The notes under the pieces are model-generated. The model had not been told where the DNA came from. It did not search any database and saw only the letters and a list, made by a program, of their open reading frames with translations. The translations under genes and the position numbers were made by a program. From Aphelocoma coerulescens (taxonomy: Eukaryota > Chordata > Aves > Passeriformes > Corvidae), in contig NC_091033.1 in the NCBI RefSeq assembly GCF_041296385.1, positions 13,348,001 through 13,412,000 on the forward strand: a stretch of 64,000 nt of DNA, written 5' to 3'. Each line of letters opens with the position of its first letter. Positions within the stretch are counted from its first letter, which is position 1. Shown here in pieces: positions 1 through 12,303 of this stretch.

Positions 1-2879
1 CACCCAAGTAGGCAGCTAAAACTCTAAACAAATTTTAGGTTTCCACATGGAAGAAAAAAACCCTGTATTTCCTGAAGAAAAATTGTGAAAGAAAATTCTT
101 AGAAGAATTCATTGTTAGCTGAAAGAACAGATTTCGGCCAACAAGAAATTTCTGTGATAACCTGCATGTGCAGCATTCCACAGCCTTCCACACACTTAAT
201 TTTTGCTGCTTCTCCGGCCTTGATGTATGAAAGGTTTCCATCTCAGCCTGTGCTGCTGTGACTGTCTGGGGACAGAGGCACAGAAAGGAGCTAAGTCCTC
301 ATCTGCCCCTGGCTGCTGGCACCCACTGCTGCTCAGCAGCCTCCATGGGCTCTCCCCAAATTTCATTTTTCACACCCTCCAACAGCTTTAAAGATGACAA
401 GGCACAAGAAAAACAGAGTAAGAAAAACAATAGCAATCAAACTTGTGAAAAATCAGGAGGTGACAGTTTAAAAATTATTAATAACTGCAGGCTTGTTTTG
501 TTATAGTTTAGCCTAATCTTACAGAATGTGGGAGAGGGGATTTGTTGGGAGAAGTAAAGGACTAACAACATTTAGAAAAAAAATATATATTTGTCATTGG
601 GAGCTACTCTTCAACTTCAAAGCATCTTTAGTCTCTTAAAAGGATTTACATTTGAGCTGAAGGGAATTTAGGTAATGGGCAGCTCTGAGAGACATCCCCT
701 CTAGCAGAGTTTTCACATATCACACAGCAAAGGAAACAATTCCTATTGAGTTTCACAGGATGATTTATCATCTCGCCTCTCCAAGCCTCTCACTGGCTCT
801 TCAGCATTCACTGTGCACTTTGTGAAACTGTCTAGAAAATGATAGAACTGACAAATGGTGCCCCTGTCCCGTCTGGAACTCACACCATGCCTGCAGCCCC
901 TTCCAAACTGAAACACAAATGAAGTAATTCCCAGTTTCCCATGAAGTTACATCAATGCTTTTGGTGCCATTTTCCAAGCACAGGAGTATAAACATGGGGT
1001 TTATAGGAACTGGAGGAAAAGACAGGGATTTTAGGACAAAGGGATGTTCCAAGGAAGGAAACAAACTACTGAAAAGTCTTTTTTTTAAATAGAAATCCAG
1101 ATATTTTGCTAAAAGGAATGCCTGAGTCAGAGCCCAGACTTCTACCAGCTAAACTACATTTCAACAACAGCTGAATAACTCAGCATAGGGATAAGATATT
1201 AGAGGGGATCTCAGACCAAAACACGGAGTCAAACTTATCCATTCATTGGAAAGCAAATCTATAACACACAGCTCCCCAGCCTCACATCCAGACTTGTCAT
1301 CTTGGCTTGCATCACATAAATAGTCAACCAGAATGAAACTTCTCATAAGTACCACAAAACTAGGTGGCACCATGTAACAAACCCCAACATCTGCTTTTAG
1401 AAACACCACCATGAGGATTTTTTTTTTTTTTTTTTTTTTTTTTAATGGAGAATATTTATCCTTATAGGAAAGGAGGGCCCAAATTCCATTTTAGGCTAGT
1501 GTCCAGGTGCTGATCTGGTGTTAGTTCAGGATGCCTTCACTTCAAAGACCTTACTCCAGGTTACAATCCTGAATATAAAATTAGAGTCAGTGTGATTTGC
1601 GGTTAATCATTTCACCTCTAAGTGCTTTTGTGGAACGATGTCGTTCTTCTGCCTCACAGAGTTTATGGATCAGATAAAAAGTGCTCTAAAAATACATTTC
1701 AGAAGATTTACTGCTATGATACACGATTTTCTGCCAACTCTTTCTTCTCAGCTGACAGAACTTTCCTTTCAATCTAAGCATAAAATCAGCCAGAGAGAAG
1801 TCTCTTAAGTAGAAAATGTTCACTATTTTAGCTAAAACCTGAAGATATGAGTGTACTGACAGTTTTATCCCAATCTTGAAGCCATTTTATTGGTCACTGG
1901 GATTTTCTGGCTGGAGCACAAGGGGCTTTTTAAGCACTTTAAGGCTGCTCTGCAGTGGTGTCTCAGTGCCTGCTCCTGTCCCATGGCAAAACCTGAGCAA
2001 TTTGGGGTGGTTTTTTCTCCCACCCCTGCTGCTGGCCACATTTCACATAGGAGGATCATAACTTAGTTTGGGGTTCTTTAGTGTTTTATGCGCCCAGACA
2101 CAAAGTTTTTAAATGCTTTACAAGCTCAGATGAAGGCTCATTATGTAAAGTAAAGAGAGAGTAAATTAAAAAGTAAATCCATATTTTTCCTACTTTTTTT
2201 ACCATCACTGATTCCTTGTCATCCTAGCTTCAGAGTTTTCAGTGGTGGTGGGGAGGGTCAGAAACATACTTTCCAGGAAACTTAAAATTTGACGAATACC
2301 TAATAACTGAACCAGAGTGCAGCAGACGTTTTCAGCCCCTGATTTCTTCCTAAGGAATACCAAAAGGCAACCTTTTCCTAGCTTCTGTTTCCACCAGTAC
2401 CCACAATTATTTGTGTGAAGCACTCCGAAAAAACAGCGAGCTTTAATGTGACTTAAACGCTTAAGTGTTTAAATATTGCGGATTAATTCTTGTGGCTTAA
2501 TACCAGATTAAAAATAAATGTGCTCTTTGTGGTGTTCCTCATGTGTGACAAAGACTGGTTTGAGACTTTCTCGGCTCTTTTGTTTCTTGTTGCTTGTAGA
2601 TAGCACTTAGGAAAACACATTCTCAGTGGCCCCATAGACTTAAATATGCTTTTGAAACGGAGGATTCCCTCCTCCTGTTTAGCCTGGGGCAAATCTAAGT
2701 GATAATGTGAAATACCTGCACAGAAACTGGCATCTTTGCTCTCACTAAACTCCTTGTTGCACCCGAGGGCAAAACAGAGGTGTGTGCGCGATGCAGAGCA
2801 CTTTGGCAAGGATTTGAGGTTTCAGCCTCATCATGTGATGAGAGCTATAGATTCATGAGTGCAAATTAACTCTCTCCGC
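1..2879. other. Gene-free AT-rich sequence
   Basis: No supported gene. The open frames here are all about 110 codons or shorter, overlap on both strands and resemble no family I know. Apart from a long T run at 1418-1443 I see no repeat, RNA gene or clear regulatory site. Confidence 0.6.
1418..1443. repeat. Poly-T homopolymer (26 T)
   Basis: An uninterrupted run of 26 T. Read on the minus strand it would be a poly(A) tail, but the sequence just before it on that strand has no AATAAA hexamer and no recognisable gene, so a retrocopy is not supported. It is called a simple homopolymer, likely length-polymorphic. Confidence 0.95.
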
Positions 2880-2930
2880 TCCAGAATGACATCTCCTGAG
2901 CACCGGGACCCTAATTCTGGGTTTAGGACC

Positions 2931-2956
2931 GGGGATGGGCGGAGGGATGGACAGGG
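2931..2956 (+). other. Potential G-quadruplex motif
   Basis: Four G tracts of three or more (2931-2934, 2937-2939, 2944-2946, 2954-2956) are separated by loops of seven bases or fewer, fitting the G3+N1-7 rule on the plus strand. It lies in the CpG-enriched block. Whether it folds or matters is unknown. Confidence 0.5.
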
Positions 2957-3513
2957 AAGCTCCTGAGCTTGCCCCTAGGGGCTGGGAAAGGGGCTCTTCT
3001 GCACATCCTTGGGGACTGCGCTTAACTCTCACGTGGGAGAGCGTGAAACACCGTTTAATTTGAATTTACACCCAGAGCTTGTCCCGCACTGCGGTGGGTG
3101 GCTGTGAGCAGAGTGTCGTGCTCGGGGCTCTTCCGCCGGTGGTTAGGGACGGGGCTTTTGGGAGGTGGTGGCACAACTGAATTGGCTATTTAGAGGAAAA
3201 AGGAGTCTTGGGCAGGTCATTCCCAGGCCCATGCCCTCTTCCATTGCTGCCAGCCCTCCTCCCCACGGCTGCAGAGGCTCCCGACGCGGGTTTGGTTTAG
3301 CTCAGGAAAAAAAACCCGACAAAACCACTGCATGGATTGCAAATCGAGAAATAACGAGAGCTGTGGGTAAAAGCTACACTCTAAAGCCGCGCTTCTGCTC
3401 CAGTTCCCTCGGTGCAACTCTGCAAGCACCTGATGGAGATAATCTTCGGGAGCTGTGTAAGACTCCTGAAGGCAAGACAGATTTTCTGCTGGCTTTTAGC
3501 CTCCTTCAAGCGT

Positions 3514-3590
3514 CCTTGCCCATGGCAGGGCATCGAAACTAGATGATCTTTAAGGTCCTTTCCAATCCAAACCATTCTATGATTCTACGG
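3514..3590 (+). mobile_element. CR1 non-LTR retrotransposon, 3' tail fragment
   Basis: The stretch reads 'cttgcccatggcaggg', then 'aactagatgatctttaagg', then 'tcctttccaatccaaacc', ending 'attctatgattcta'. This is the hallmark end of the CR1 3' UTR in birds, including the ATTCTATG octamer repeat at its terminus. CR1 copies are normally 5'-truncated because reverse transcription starts at this end, and here only about 80 bases are recognisable. The sequence differs from the usual consensus at few positions, so the copy is probably fairly young. It marks the window as sauropsid, most likely avian. Confidence 0.92.
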
Positions 3591-4110
3591 TTTTATTTCC
3601 ACTGCCAGGATGTGGCCCACTGGCAGTGATGAGAATGGAACGAGCAGTGAATTCGGACACGGGGCTGCGTCTGTTCCAGGGCAACCTTTTGCACAGAAAT
3701 CTCTCCCTTTTTTTAGGGCCACTGATGTGTTTGGATTTCTGAGATCTTCCCGCAACCATCTGAACGCGATCTGAATGAGAAAGGCTATTTGAAGTAAGAA
3801 TTCAAAGTCTGTGAATGATAAGATCTCCATCCGAGGCTCGGGGAAGGTAGTTAAGGTCTGTTAACTCAATGGGCCTTCAATCACCGACTTGCGAAAAGAG
3901 CTCCGCAGCCAGGGATGCCATGAAAATACCAAATCCAGCGGGAGGAGAAGGAGGATTTCGGAGCAGTTGGCTTCCTTGAGACATTTCTTCATTTTCCCCA
4001 GCGGCCTAATTCACAGAGACATTAAGAACAGCGCAATATCGTGGCAAGTGGAAGACAGGATTAATCTCACACCGTGAAGGGATTGAGAGAGCAACAGGAG
4101 GGAAAAGTTG

Positions 4111-7100
4111 GCCGGAGTGCAAAGCCCAACCGGGCTGACCTGGCAGAAAAGCAGACCTTGAAGCCAAATTCAACTTTAAACTGTTCCCTCTCCTGCCTTG
4201 CTTTCACACCCTTTCCCCCCTGCTTAACCCTCACTGCAGAGAGCAATTTGGAGCAGAATTTCTCTTTGCCTTGATTTTACCCGGAGGACTCAAAGGTAGA
4301 TGCCAGTCCTGGATGTCTGAGCTAAAACTGGGGTGTGTTGTGTTTTCTGTGAACAAAACTAAGACACATTTCCTTTTCTTTTGCAACATAAGACGGCTTC
4401 AAATGCTGCTTAGATCCCAGTCCTCATAACCCAAGTCAACTGGTCTTTTCTTTTATTTACGAAGTGATAATTATGACAATATGCAGCATTGTGTCTCTGT
4501 GACTTTCATATCCACTGCAGTGTTTCTAATGTAGCTTCAGATTCATTCTTTCTCCCATCCACCCAAGAAGCAAAGGCAAAGATAATTTAGAAATCTTTAG
4601 GGCTGTTTACATTTGGAATGTTCATGGGAAAACGGCTTTGAAATGAAAATACATTTTAACAAGAATGTTATTGTTTAGTTCTGTTCTGCTAAACATGACT
4701 TAAATACACGCAGAGTTTGTGTCCTTATTTATGGATTTGATTGGCAATTTAGGAAACCACCATTGGTTATTTGAAGAGGGTGTTTATTTAGTGTTACAGT
4801 TTTGGGTCAGTTCCCCTCAAAGGAAACTTCAAGCATATAGAATGGCAAACTTGACAAATCATGTCAACAGTTGGAATTGGACACTGCTTTCCATTAACTC
4901 TTGGGTAAACTAAATATATCTGCCAGGGACATTTTTTGTTAAGTGGTTATCAACATTGTGCTCTACCAAGGAATCTTGACTGTGGCATTTTCAGCTTTAA
5001 AAAACCCACAGAATTAAGGTAGAATAAAGATAGAAGAAGTGCACTAATTTGGAGGGCAGAAGATGCAAGGCCAGGTTTGAAAAGTTGTTTGCCCGTGTAA
5101 ATCCAATGCAGTGAGAGCGGGGAGGGTGAGTCTGTCCTGGATTTGGGTTCAGAGGGATTAAAGGACAGTTTCATCTGGTTTCTTGTAATTAGCCAGGATC
5201 CGGCATGCACAGCACTTACATACCTCTGCAAAATCTGCTTTAGCAGATTTATCTTCTAAATTGATTATTAGCTAAATCGATTTAGCTTTCAAAACCTGTC
5301 CTTAGCCCGTGTGCCTGGCCTCACCCTGCCATTGCATCACCTCTGACTCCTCGCTGGTGCTGGGATGGAATGGGATGGCTGCATTTTGTAGTCGGTGTGT
5401 GTCATGCTCTGAGAATGCTCCTGAATGCCTCTGTGGGAACAGAGGGAAGAATTTCTGACCCCTGGATGTGAGTTTCACACCCATGGTGCAAAAAAGATGC
5501 TGAACCGTGCAAGAGACACTCTGCACCCACCCTGGCAGGACACTCAAGACACCTGGACAGCCCAGAGGACACCAAGAGCCCTGAGGGCTCCAGGAGCTTT
5601 CAGGGCTAAGCAGCAACTGAGATTGAAATGTAATTTTGGTCCATTGCTCATGTTTGTGTTGGACAAGCTGAATAGTCCCCAACACTGCACTGAGAACATC
5701 TCTGGCCAACACAGCAGTGCTGAAAACCCATCTGCAGCTACCAGCACCAAATGCATGTTCTAGATTTGGTTCCCAGTCCTTACACCAGCAGGAAAAGGCT
5801 GGCAAGGCTCTCAAAACTGGTAGCAAGTGTCTAAATTTACTCAGTCAAGGGAGTCACTCCTGAGTACAAGTGAGCTCTGAACCAAGCCTGGATTGATCTG
5901 ACAGAACACCACCCATCTCCAAAGTGAACATGCTTTGTTGAACTCAAAAGCTACAAAGCACTGTATGATACAGTTTATTTGACAATCACAATTCCTCTCC
6001 TCCTACACTTAACCTTGGGAGAACTTCTGAGAGCTTTGGACATTTTGTTGGAGAAGTTACTAATCCAAGTGTCCGGCTCCTGGGTCACGCCATCCCAAAC
6101 TAATCCCAGTTTATCTGGGAATCTCAGCTGGAGGTTTCCCAAGAGCCTCTCTGAGAGCTCTGTGGTTTTCAGTGCCATCAGACTCAGATAATCTCTCAAA
6201 CTGTTTTTTACAGCATTTAGGTACTTTCCACATCTGGCCCTGAAGCTGGAAGTGTGTGAGGCTCAGCTCCAGTAAAATAGAAACTGAACTTTTATGAACC
6301 TCATAAACAAAGAATAAAATAAAACATAAAGTCTCTGTTGGTTTGCAGATTGGCCTGGTGCTTTTATTTATTTATTCATTACCCTTGCATTAAAACAACA
6401 AAAATTATTTTAAGTTCAGTAACTTCCTGAGAAACATGGAAAACCAAATCACTGGTTTGGTTTTGAAGCAGCCACTTATTTCTTAAAATCCAGCACACAC
6501 CATTGCAGACGTTGCTTAGTTAAGCTATATTCCTGGATTTTTCAAAGAACAGTTTTATTCTGCCTTTGGCAGGGTTCTTGTAAATGATTAGAGTTATAAT
6601 TCAGGTGAACTCTCTGTTGCAGATGGATCTTTAGGTCCTCACAGTGGTCTCTAGACCGCTGGGAATATCCATCAGATTTGTAAGTGGTACACACCACGAC
6701 ACTTCCCTCACCCATCAGGAAGGACGCGTGACAACTGTCCACAGGCAAATATTTTAAGCCTTTCTACAACAAAGTCTCTGCAATTCAGCAGATCCTGTAC
6801 TTTTCCCTCCTAAAATCTCTCTGCCAGCACAACTGTTGTTTCCAGGTGCTGAGGTTTCCTACAACTCTGTCAATATCCATTGCTTCTGGAAACCCTGAAT
6901 GTCCCAGCATTTCCAGCTGTTAAGAGCCAGCATATGGAGCTAAAACTCCTGAATTTTTAAATGTACAGTTTTGCTATTGACCACTCAATGGGTTTTGGAG
7001 CCCAAAAAGTTTTGTCATTTTTGCCTGCACTGTCTGTTCTCTTATGATTCAGCTTTCAAAGTCTGACCCTTACACGGGCAGCTCCTGGTACAGAGCTTTC

Positions 7101-8200
7101 ATTCATTCCCGTTTGTTTCTGCACAGAAATCTCCCTCTACCTCTCTAAAAATAATTCAGTTTTCTTTCTCTGTCGCACAAAGGAGAGCATAAACCTGCAA
7201 GGCAACAGCTCTGCACTTCCCAAAGTTTCTTCCCACAGACAGGCCCCGAAGGGATCTCAAGCAGCAGCAGTTTATCTCCTCTCTCAGCACAAGGACACGC
7301 ATCTTCACTAAGGATTTGCAGGAATATGGGAGCTCCACGCCCTGGTGAACATCCCCAGCTGCCTCTTGGAGTTCAGCTGGAAGTCCCAGCACTTTCTAAG
7401 GATGAAATGCAATTTAAAATATCTAGTGCTTTTCACAGGGATGGAAAGATATCTATCATGCAAATTTTAAAAAGTCCCGAAAGGAATGGCCTGAAGTAGT
7501 TAGAGAAGCTGATGAGGTGTAATAACCACGGAGATTTTTCCTTGCTCCCCAGTGGTTGCCTGGGCTCCTCACAGTGCCAGGGATTTCAGCAAGGACAGGA
7601 TTGCACTGGAAATCACCTGCTCTGCTGCTGGGAACAGAGACTTGGTGTGCCCAAAAGGAGAAGGCAGTCCCAAGAGTGTCACAGCACGCCTGTGCCCGAG
7701 GAGCTGGGTATTGCTCAGTTTTGTGGCCAAGGCCTTAGGGATCTATCTCAAAATCTTCCTTGAAATTTAAAGCAGCAGCAAATTAGCCCAGAAATGTTGG
7801 TACAACGAGCTCTAATACAGAAGAATGTTTCTCACAGGTTATAAAGAGCAGGAACATTTTGCAAACAGACTAATCTTAGCTCATGCAAGGCTAATTTCAG
7901 TATAAAAACTGGGGGGCACCAAACCTTGTCACCACTAAATTCCATTTTGATTCAAAATGACATCTCCTAAAGAAAGATCACAACTGACCATAACAAACGC
8001 ATGACAGTTAAAATAAATAATGCTATTTCTAGGAAGGAATTTATAGTCCTGAACTCACTTAAGAACAGAAAGAAGGTCAGGAAGAAGGACCACATTATAA
8101 ATCGAAAGCTATTCTGATCTAATGAATGGCAAGGAGACATTTTGGCCACCTCCTAGGGAGCACTGATTATGGCCACTCAGCAACCTCTCTAGGTGGTGGT
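4111..8200. other. Gene-free sequence
   Basis: No supported gene. The longest frame is 174 codons on the minus strand (5302-5826), opposite a 112-codon plus frame over the same bases, with no recognisable domain. The only structural oddity is a pair of short perfect inverted repeats at 5231-5286. Confidence 0.6.
5231..5286. repeat. Two adjacent short inverted repeats
   Basis: The first has 8-base arms (5231-5238 and 5243-5250) with a 4-base loop. The second is a perfect 16-base palindrome, 'gctaaatcgatttagc', at 5271-5286. Twenty bases separate them. A 16-base palindrome is expected about once by chance in a window this size, so functional meaning is doubtful. Confidence 0.8.
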
Positions 8201-11200
8201 TAAAACATCTTGTTTCTATTCATTAGTTCAGCAGTGTATTCATTCCACAACAGAGTTTAGGAATCCCTCCCTCCTCCCCTGCAGCACCCCTGGTTTGCAA
8301 ATATGTCGTCCACAAACAAACAAAAAAAACCAACCCAGAATTGTACTTCAGCACACCTAAATCTTCATTTTTGCACTTTTTCCCCCCACTTCCTCCACTC
8401 TTCAAAAATTGCAGGGATGCCTCTATGTCTGTGAAGGAGTGAGGTGATGCTGGAAAAGGTGACTTAGCCCCCAGATGCAGGAGAGGGGCAGGAATGTGAG
8501 TGAGGAGTGGAGGCACTCTGCTGGCTTCTTGGCCCGGCTGTAACTCTGTTCAGGGCCTGGACACAGGGTGCCAGAGGGGACAAAGCTGCCCCAGGCTGCT
8601 GTAGGGTCAGAGGGTGCTCTCAGGGGGCTGAGAGGCTCTGCAGCTCTGAGTGGTGTGTTCTGTGCCTCTTAGAGCCGATACAAGTGCAGAGCAGTGAACG
8701 TGTGACACACATCCCTGCCAACACTGTCCCGTGGTACAAAACCATCCTGACCACTGCTCTGCCCTTTCTGTCTCCATCACCTAAAACATCTCACAGACTC
8801 ATCCAGTACATCCTTATAATGCCCTGGGGAAGGTGTTGCTCCTGTTCCCATCTCTTTTTTGGGAAGAAAACCTCCCTGCATCATGGCTATAAATCTTCTT
8901 TTCACTTCCAGCCCCGAAGTGTCCTGGCTAGTCCCTGCTCAGTTGCTCTTGCACTAACATTTGTCATTTAGCTTAAAAATACTCCCTCCCCTTTCATCTT
9001 CCTCAGCCAAACCCAGGGAGAACAAACCCACCTCCCTTTCACATTCATATTGCCAAGACAAACACACCAAGCTCACTCCTGCAAATAGAGGTTTTTGCAT
9101 CCTCTGAATAGCTCTGATCCAGCTTGAATCCATCTTCCCTAAATCCGCGCCATCAGAAAGGTGCCCAGCATTCACAGCTGACACCAAGAGGTGACAACCT
9201 CCACCTCTCCATCATGAATACCCCAGGAGCCCGGGCTCAGCCTCTGCTGCTCCACTCCCAGCCCCGGCTCCAGGATTTCCCTGGGAAGAATGCAGACAGG
9301 CGCCAGGCAGCAGGGCACTGCCGAAAAATTCCCCAGCCCCTCAGCTGAACCTTTAGAGATGTTAAACAAGGCCTTTGAAAATCTGCCCTGCATGGAATTA
9401 TCTCCAATTTCACAGAGATTTGGGGAGCAGTATTGTTGCACCTTGTTCCAGTCAAGCTGGCGTGTGCTGGCCGCTGTAATGGCTGGTGGTGTAAATTTAG
9501 TGCAAACACAGGCAGATGCTGCTTTTGTGATAAAAACTGTGTTTTAAACAGCATGAATAACACCTCGACTGGTTGCAAAAAAGCAAGCATGTTATAAAAT
9601 CCACATGCCTGAGACACATCACCATTTAAAGTCTGTTTTTCCATTCCTGAAACCAGAAGATTTCTCTTAAACCAGCAGGAAGAAAAAAATCAACCTCTGT
9701 GAGACCATCACAGCCACATTTCCACAAGGTCAGGAGACATTTCTGTCTGCAGTACCACCTGCCTGTCATGATAAATAATTTTTGTTCTGATTTGTGAAGT
9801 TTGCTGCCACGGGAATGAGCCCATTTGCTCCTTAATGTATGTAAGATGTGCAGCATGACACAGAACTGGCAACACACAGCCACGGTCCAAGAGCTTCTAC
9901 ATCTGTCCTCAATATTTCTCTCCTTGGAGATGTCAGCTTTCCAAGTGCAAGGTTACCAACGGGACTGATCCCTGACCAAGGTGTTACCTTAAGGTCCAGG
10001 CACTAAAGAAACCTTAGCACTTACACCAAGGGTTTTTCTCCAGCACAGACCACATCTGACATTGAGAAAAATCTAATCAGTGCTCTTGCTTTTAAAAGAG
10101 ATGCCCAAACACATTGAATATTGTAAAATCTTGGTGTCTCACACATCTGTATGGTCATGCAGAGCCCTCATATCAGTACTGCTGGACTTCATGAGTAACA
10201 TGGGCCAGAGTACTTTTGTAAAGAAAATATTTCTAGGGATGAGGCCATGGAGCTGTGTGTGAGAGGAATGAGGCTGCACAGGTCTGCATTTGGGGGTGTG
10301 CACCCAGCTGAGAGCACCAGAGCAGCCATGAGGAAGATGCATCAGGTTGAGATTTTGGTGAGTTCATAGTACCATCTCAAACTTCTCCCTTTATGTTACT
10401 CAGTGCTAAAATGTCCCATAGTGACACTGCTAGTCCAGGGCTGAATGTCTGTGAAAATGCCAAAATTAATGTGCAAAATTATTGTATGTAAAGCTATTAC
10501 TATTAAAAAGACACCGAAACAAACCACAAAAAAGTAAATGCTATGATTTTATAACCATTAAAAACATGTGAACAACATGAGAAGATTGTATGGTCACTCT
10601 CATGGCTGTACAGGTGTTTGGGGTGGGTTTTCAGATATATTACTACTATATTTATTTATTCTCTATGTTACAGCTATAGAGAAGAAATAAGAAATGCCCA
10701 GGCTGCTCTGTGCCTTACAGCATCTCTCCTGCATGTGGAGGTCTGGCTGGTGTCTCACTGGATGCCACAATGCCCAGCAAGACCCCAGCCTCAGAAATCC
10801 CTGAGACTCACCCAGGATTATCTACAAAAGTCCATCTGTTCCCATCTTAAGCAATGTTACCTCAGGGATGTTGGAAAAGAAAGGTTTGGAAAACCTGAGC
10901 AGAAATATTCCAAGTATTGCATCTGCTTGTGTAACCTGGCAAAATTTTCCAAATGCAAATCCTCTTAACAATGATCTCAAACCTTTTTTGAGGTTTGGGA
11001 ACTGTCTGTTTTTTCCACTGTTCTGTGAAGATCAGGAACATATTCACATGGGTGAAGCAATCCTAGATGTCCTGATCCACCAAAATACAGGGCTCAGCAT
11101 GTTGTTTTTTGGACTGTGGCTTTCCCTCAAGTGGCTTTGTACAGAGGTGCAGCAGAGTCAGACTCATCCCCCCTGAGTTACCTGTCCTACCCTCATGTCC

Positions 11201-12237
11201 AGCACTGGGGTCTTCCAGGGCTGACAGAGGAACATATTTGGGATTGGGTGAGAATGCAGGAGATGCTGGATAAACCTTGCTGAGCCTCTCCCATTCACTG
11301 ATATCCTGATTATTGCCTTCCCAAAGCCTTTCCTTTCCTTCTTCCTGGACACACAGTCCTGAGAGCACGATTTTCACTGTGGCAGCATGCTTGAGGTTGT
11401 GCATTAATAGGATTTGTGTGATTTTATCAAACCAATAATATTTTTGACACATGTACACTGATTTTCTATTTGTGCCAGCCTTTGTCCCAGCTCCATCCCA
11501 TAGTGCCCATGCCTCCCTGCAGACAGCACGAGCCATCCCATGAGCCATCCCGTCTGAGCACACCACCACTCGCTCAGGTTCTCTTCCTCTCCCTCCCCCA
11601 GACATTCTTTGACATGATTAGTGGCTAAATCAGATTCTTTAATTGAAAGAAATATAACTGAACTTTCTTCTGTTGGGAATGTGCCAGAGGCCACATCATA
11701 AGCAATGTCAAAGAATATTGGAAATGATCTAGACCTCTGACATTTGTGTTTAGCGATTCAGCTTGCCCCAGGTGGTTTGTTTGGGATCGGAATTTGTCAC
11801 TGCTGTGAGGAGATAGTCTTTGGTGGTTGGGGCTTAAGGATTGCTGCAAAGAGATATAAGAAGATATGTTTAAACAAGTCACTGGAATGCTCTGCTTTAA
11901 TCTCCTACAACATTTTGCACAGCCATGTCCAGGAGGATTTCTCTGTGAGAGACATCCAGCATTGTCTTATTCTTTCTAAGATGGCAACAATTTAAAAAAT
12001 ACACATTTTTTAGAGCTCCTTGCAGCTCAGATAAGAAATATTGAAATGTAACCATCCCATTTAGTGTTCATTCCTTTGTTTTTCTGTCTCATCTTCCAAA
12101 TACCAGAACAACTGGCAGCTATCCATTGAACCTTGTTCCACAACTGTGCAGAACCTAAATCGTATATGGGATCCCACAAGTGGGCCTCATGTTACACTTT
12201 TCATGTAAGATTTGCATCTTCCAGTGTATTTGTCTTC
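8201..12237. other. Gene-free sequence
   Basis: No supported gene, although the two longest-looking frames of this part lie here: 154 codons plus (8507-8971) and 180 codons minus (11063-11605, the longest in the window). Both have random-looking composition and no recognisable motif. A small imperfect duplication of a 12-base unit ('gagccatcccat' then 'gagccatcccgt') occurs near 11530-11553. Confidence 0.6.
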
Positions 12238-12303
12238 TCAAAGAATCACTGGGCTGGAATGAGTCTCCAGAGGTCACCTAATCCGTGCCCATGCCCTGAG
12301 GAT
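12238..12303 (-). mobile_element. Probable CR1 tail fragment, antisense, degraded
   Basis: The plus strand reads like the reverse complement of a CR1 3' UTR: 'agaatcactgggctggaa', then 'tctccagaggtcacctaatcc', where CR1 copies typically have a pattern like 'agaatcac..aggttggaa', 'gacctc..agatcatc.agtcc'. About 65 bases are recognisable and they are diverged, suggesting an old copy. No flanking duplication is visible. Confidence 0.6.

Larger units (their letters stand above)
2880..4110. promoter_or_regulatory. CpG-enriched block, weak CpG-island character
   Basis: CpG dinucleotides are clearly more frequent here than in the sequence on either side, for example in 3060-3150, 3270-3300 and 3640-3990, although GC is only moderate. 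A CR1 tail (about 3514-3590) interrupts the block and so arrived later. Open frames in the block are short and unrecognised. It may be a weak promoter, an eroded CpG island or an enhancer. Composition is the only evidence. Confidence 0.35.

Noticed and set aside
1418..1470. Poly-T run as the tail of a minus-strand retrocopy
   Set aside because: No AATAAA in the expected place, no recognisable gene beyond it, and no target-site duplication seen.
5302..5826. 174-codon minus-strand frame
   Set aside because: An opposed 112-codon plus frame covers the same bases, and no recognisable protein or splice context is seen.
11063..11605. Longest open frame in the window, 180 codons, minus strand
   Set aside because: The composition looks random, it overlaps another frame on the same strand, no domain is recognisable, and its length is within chance for 64 kb.
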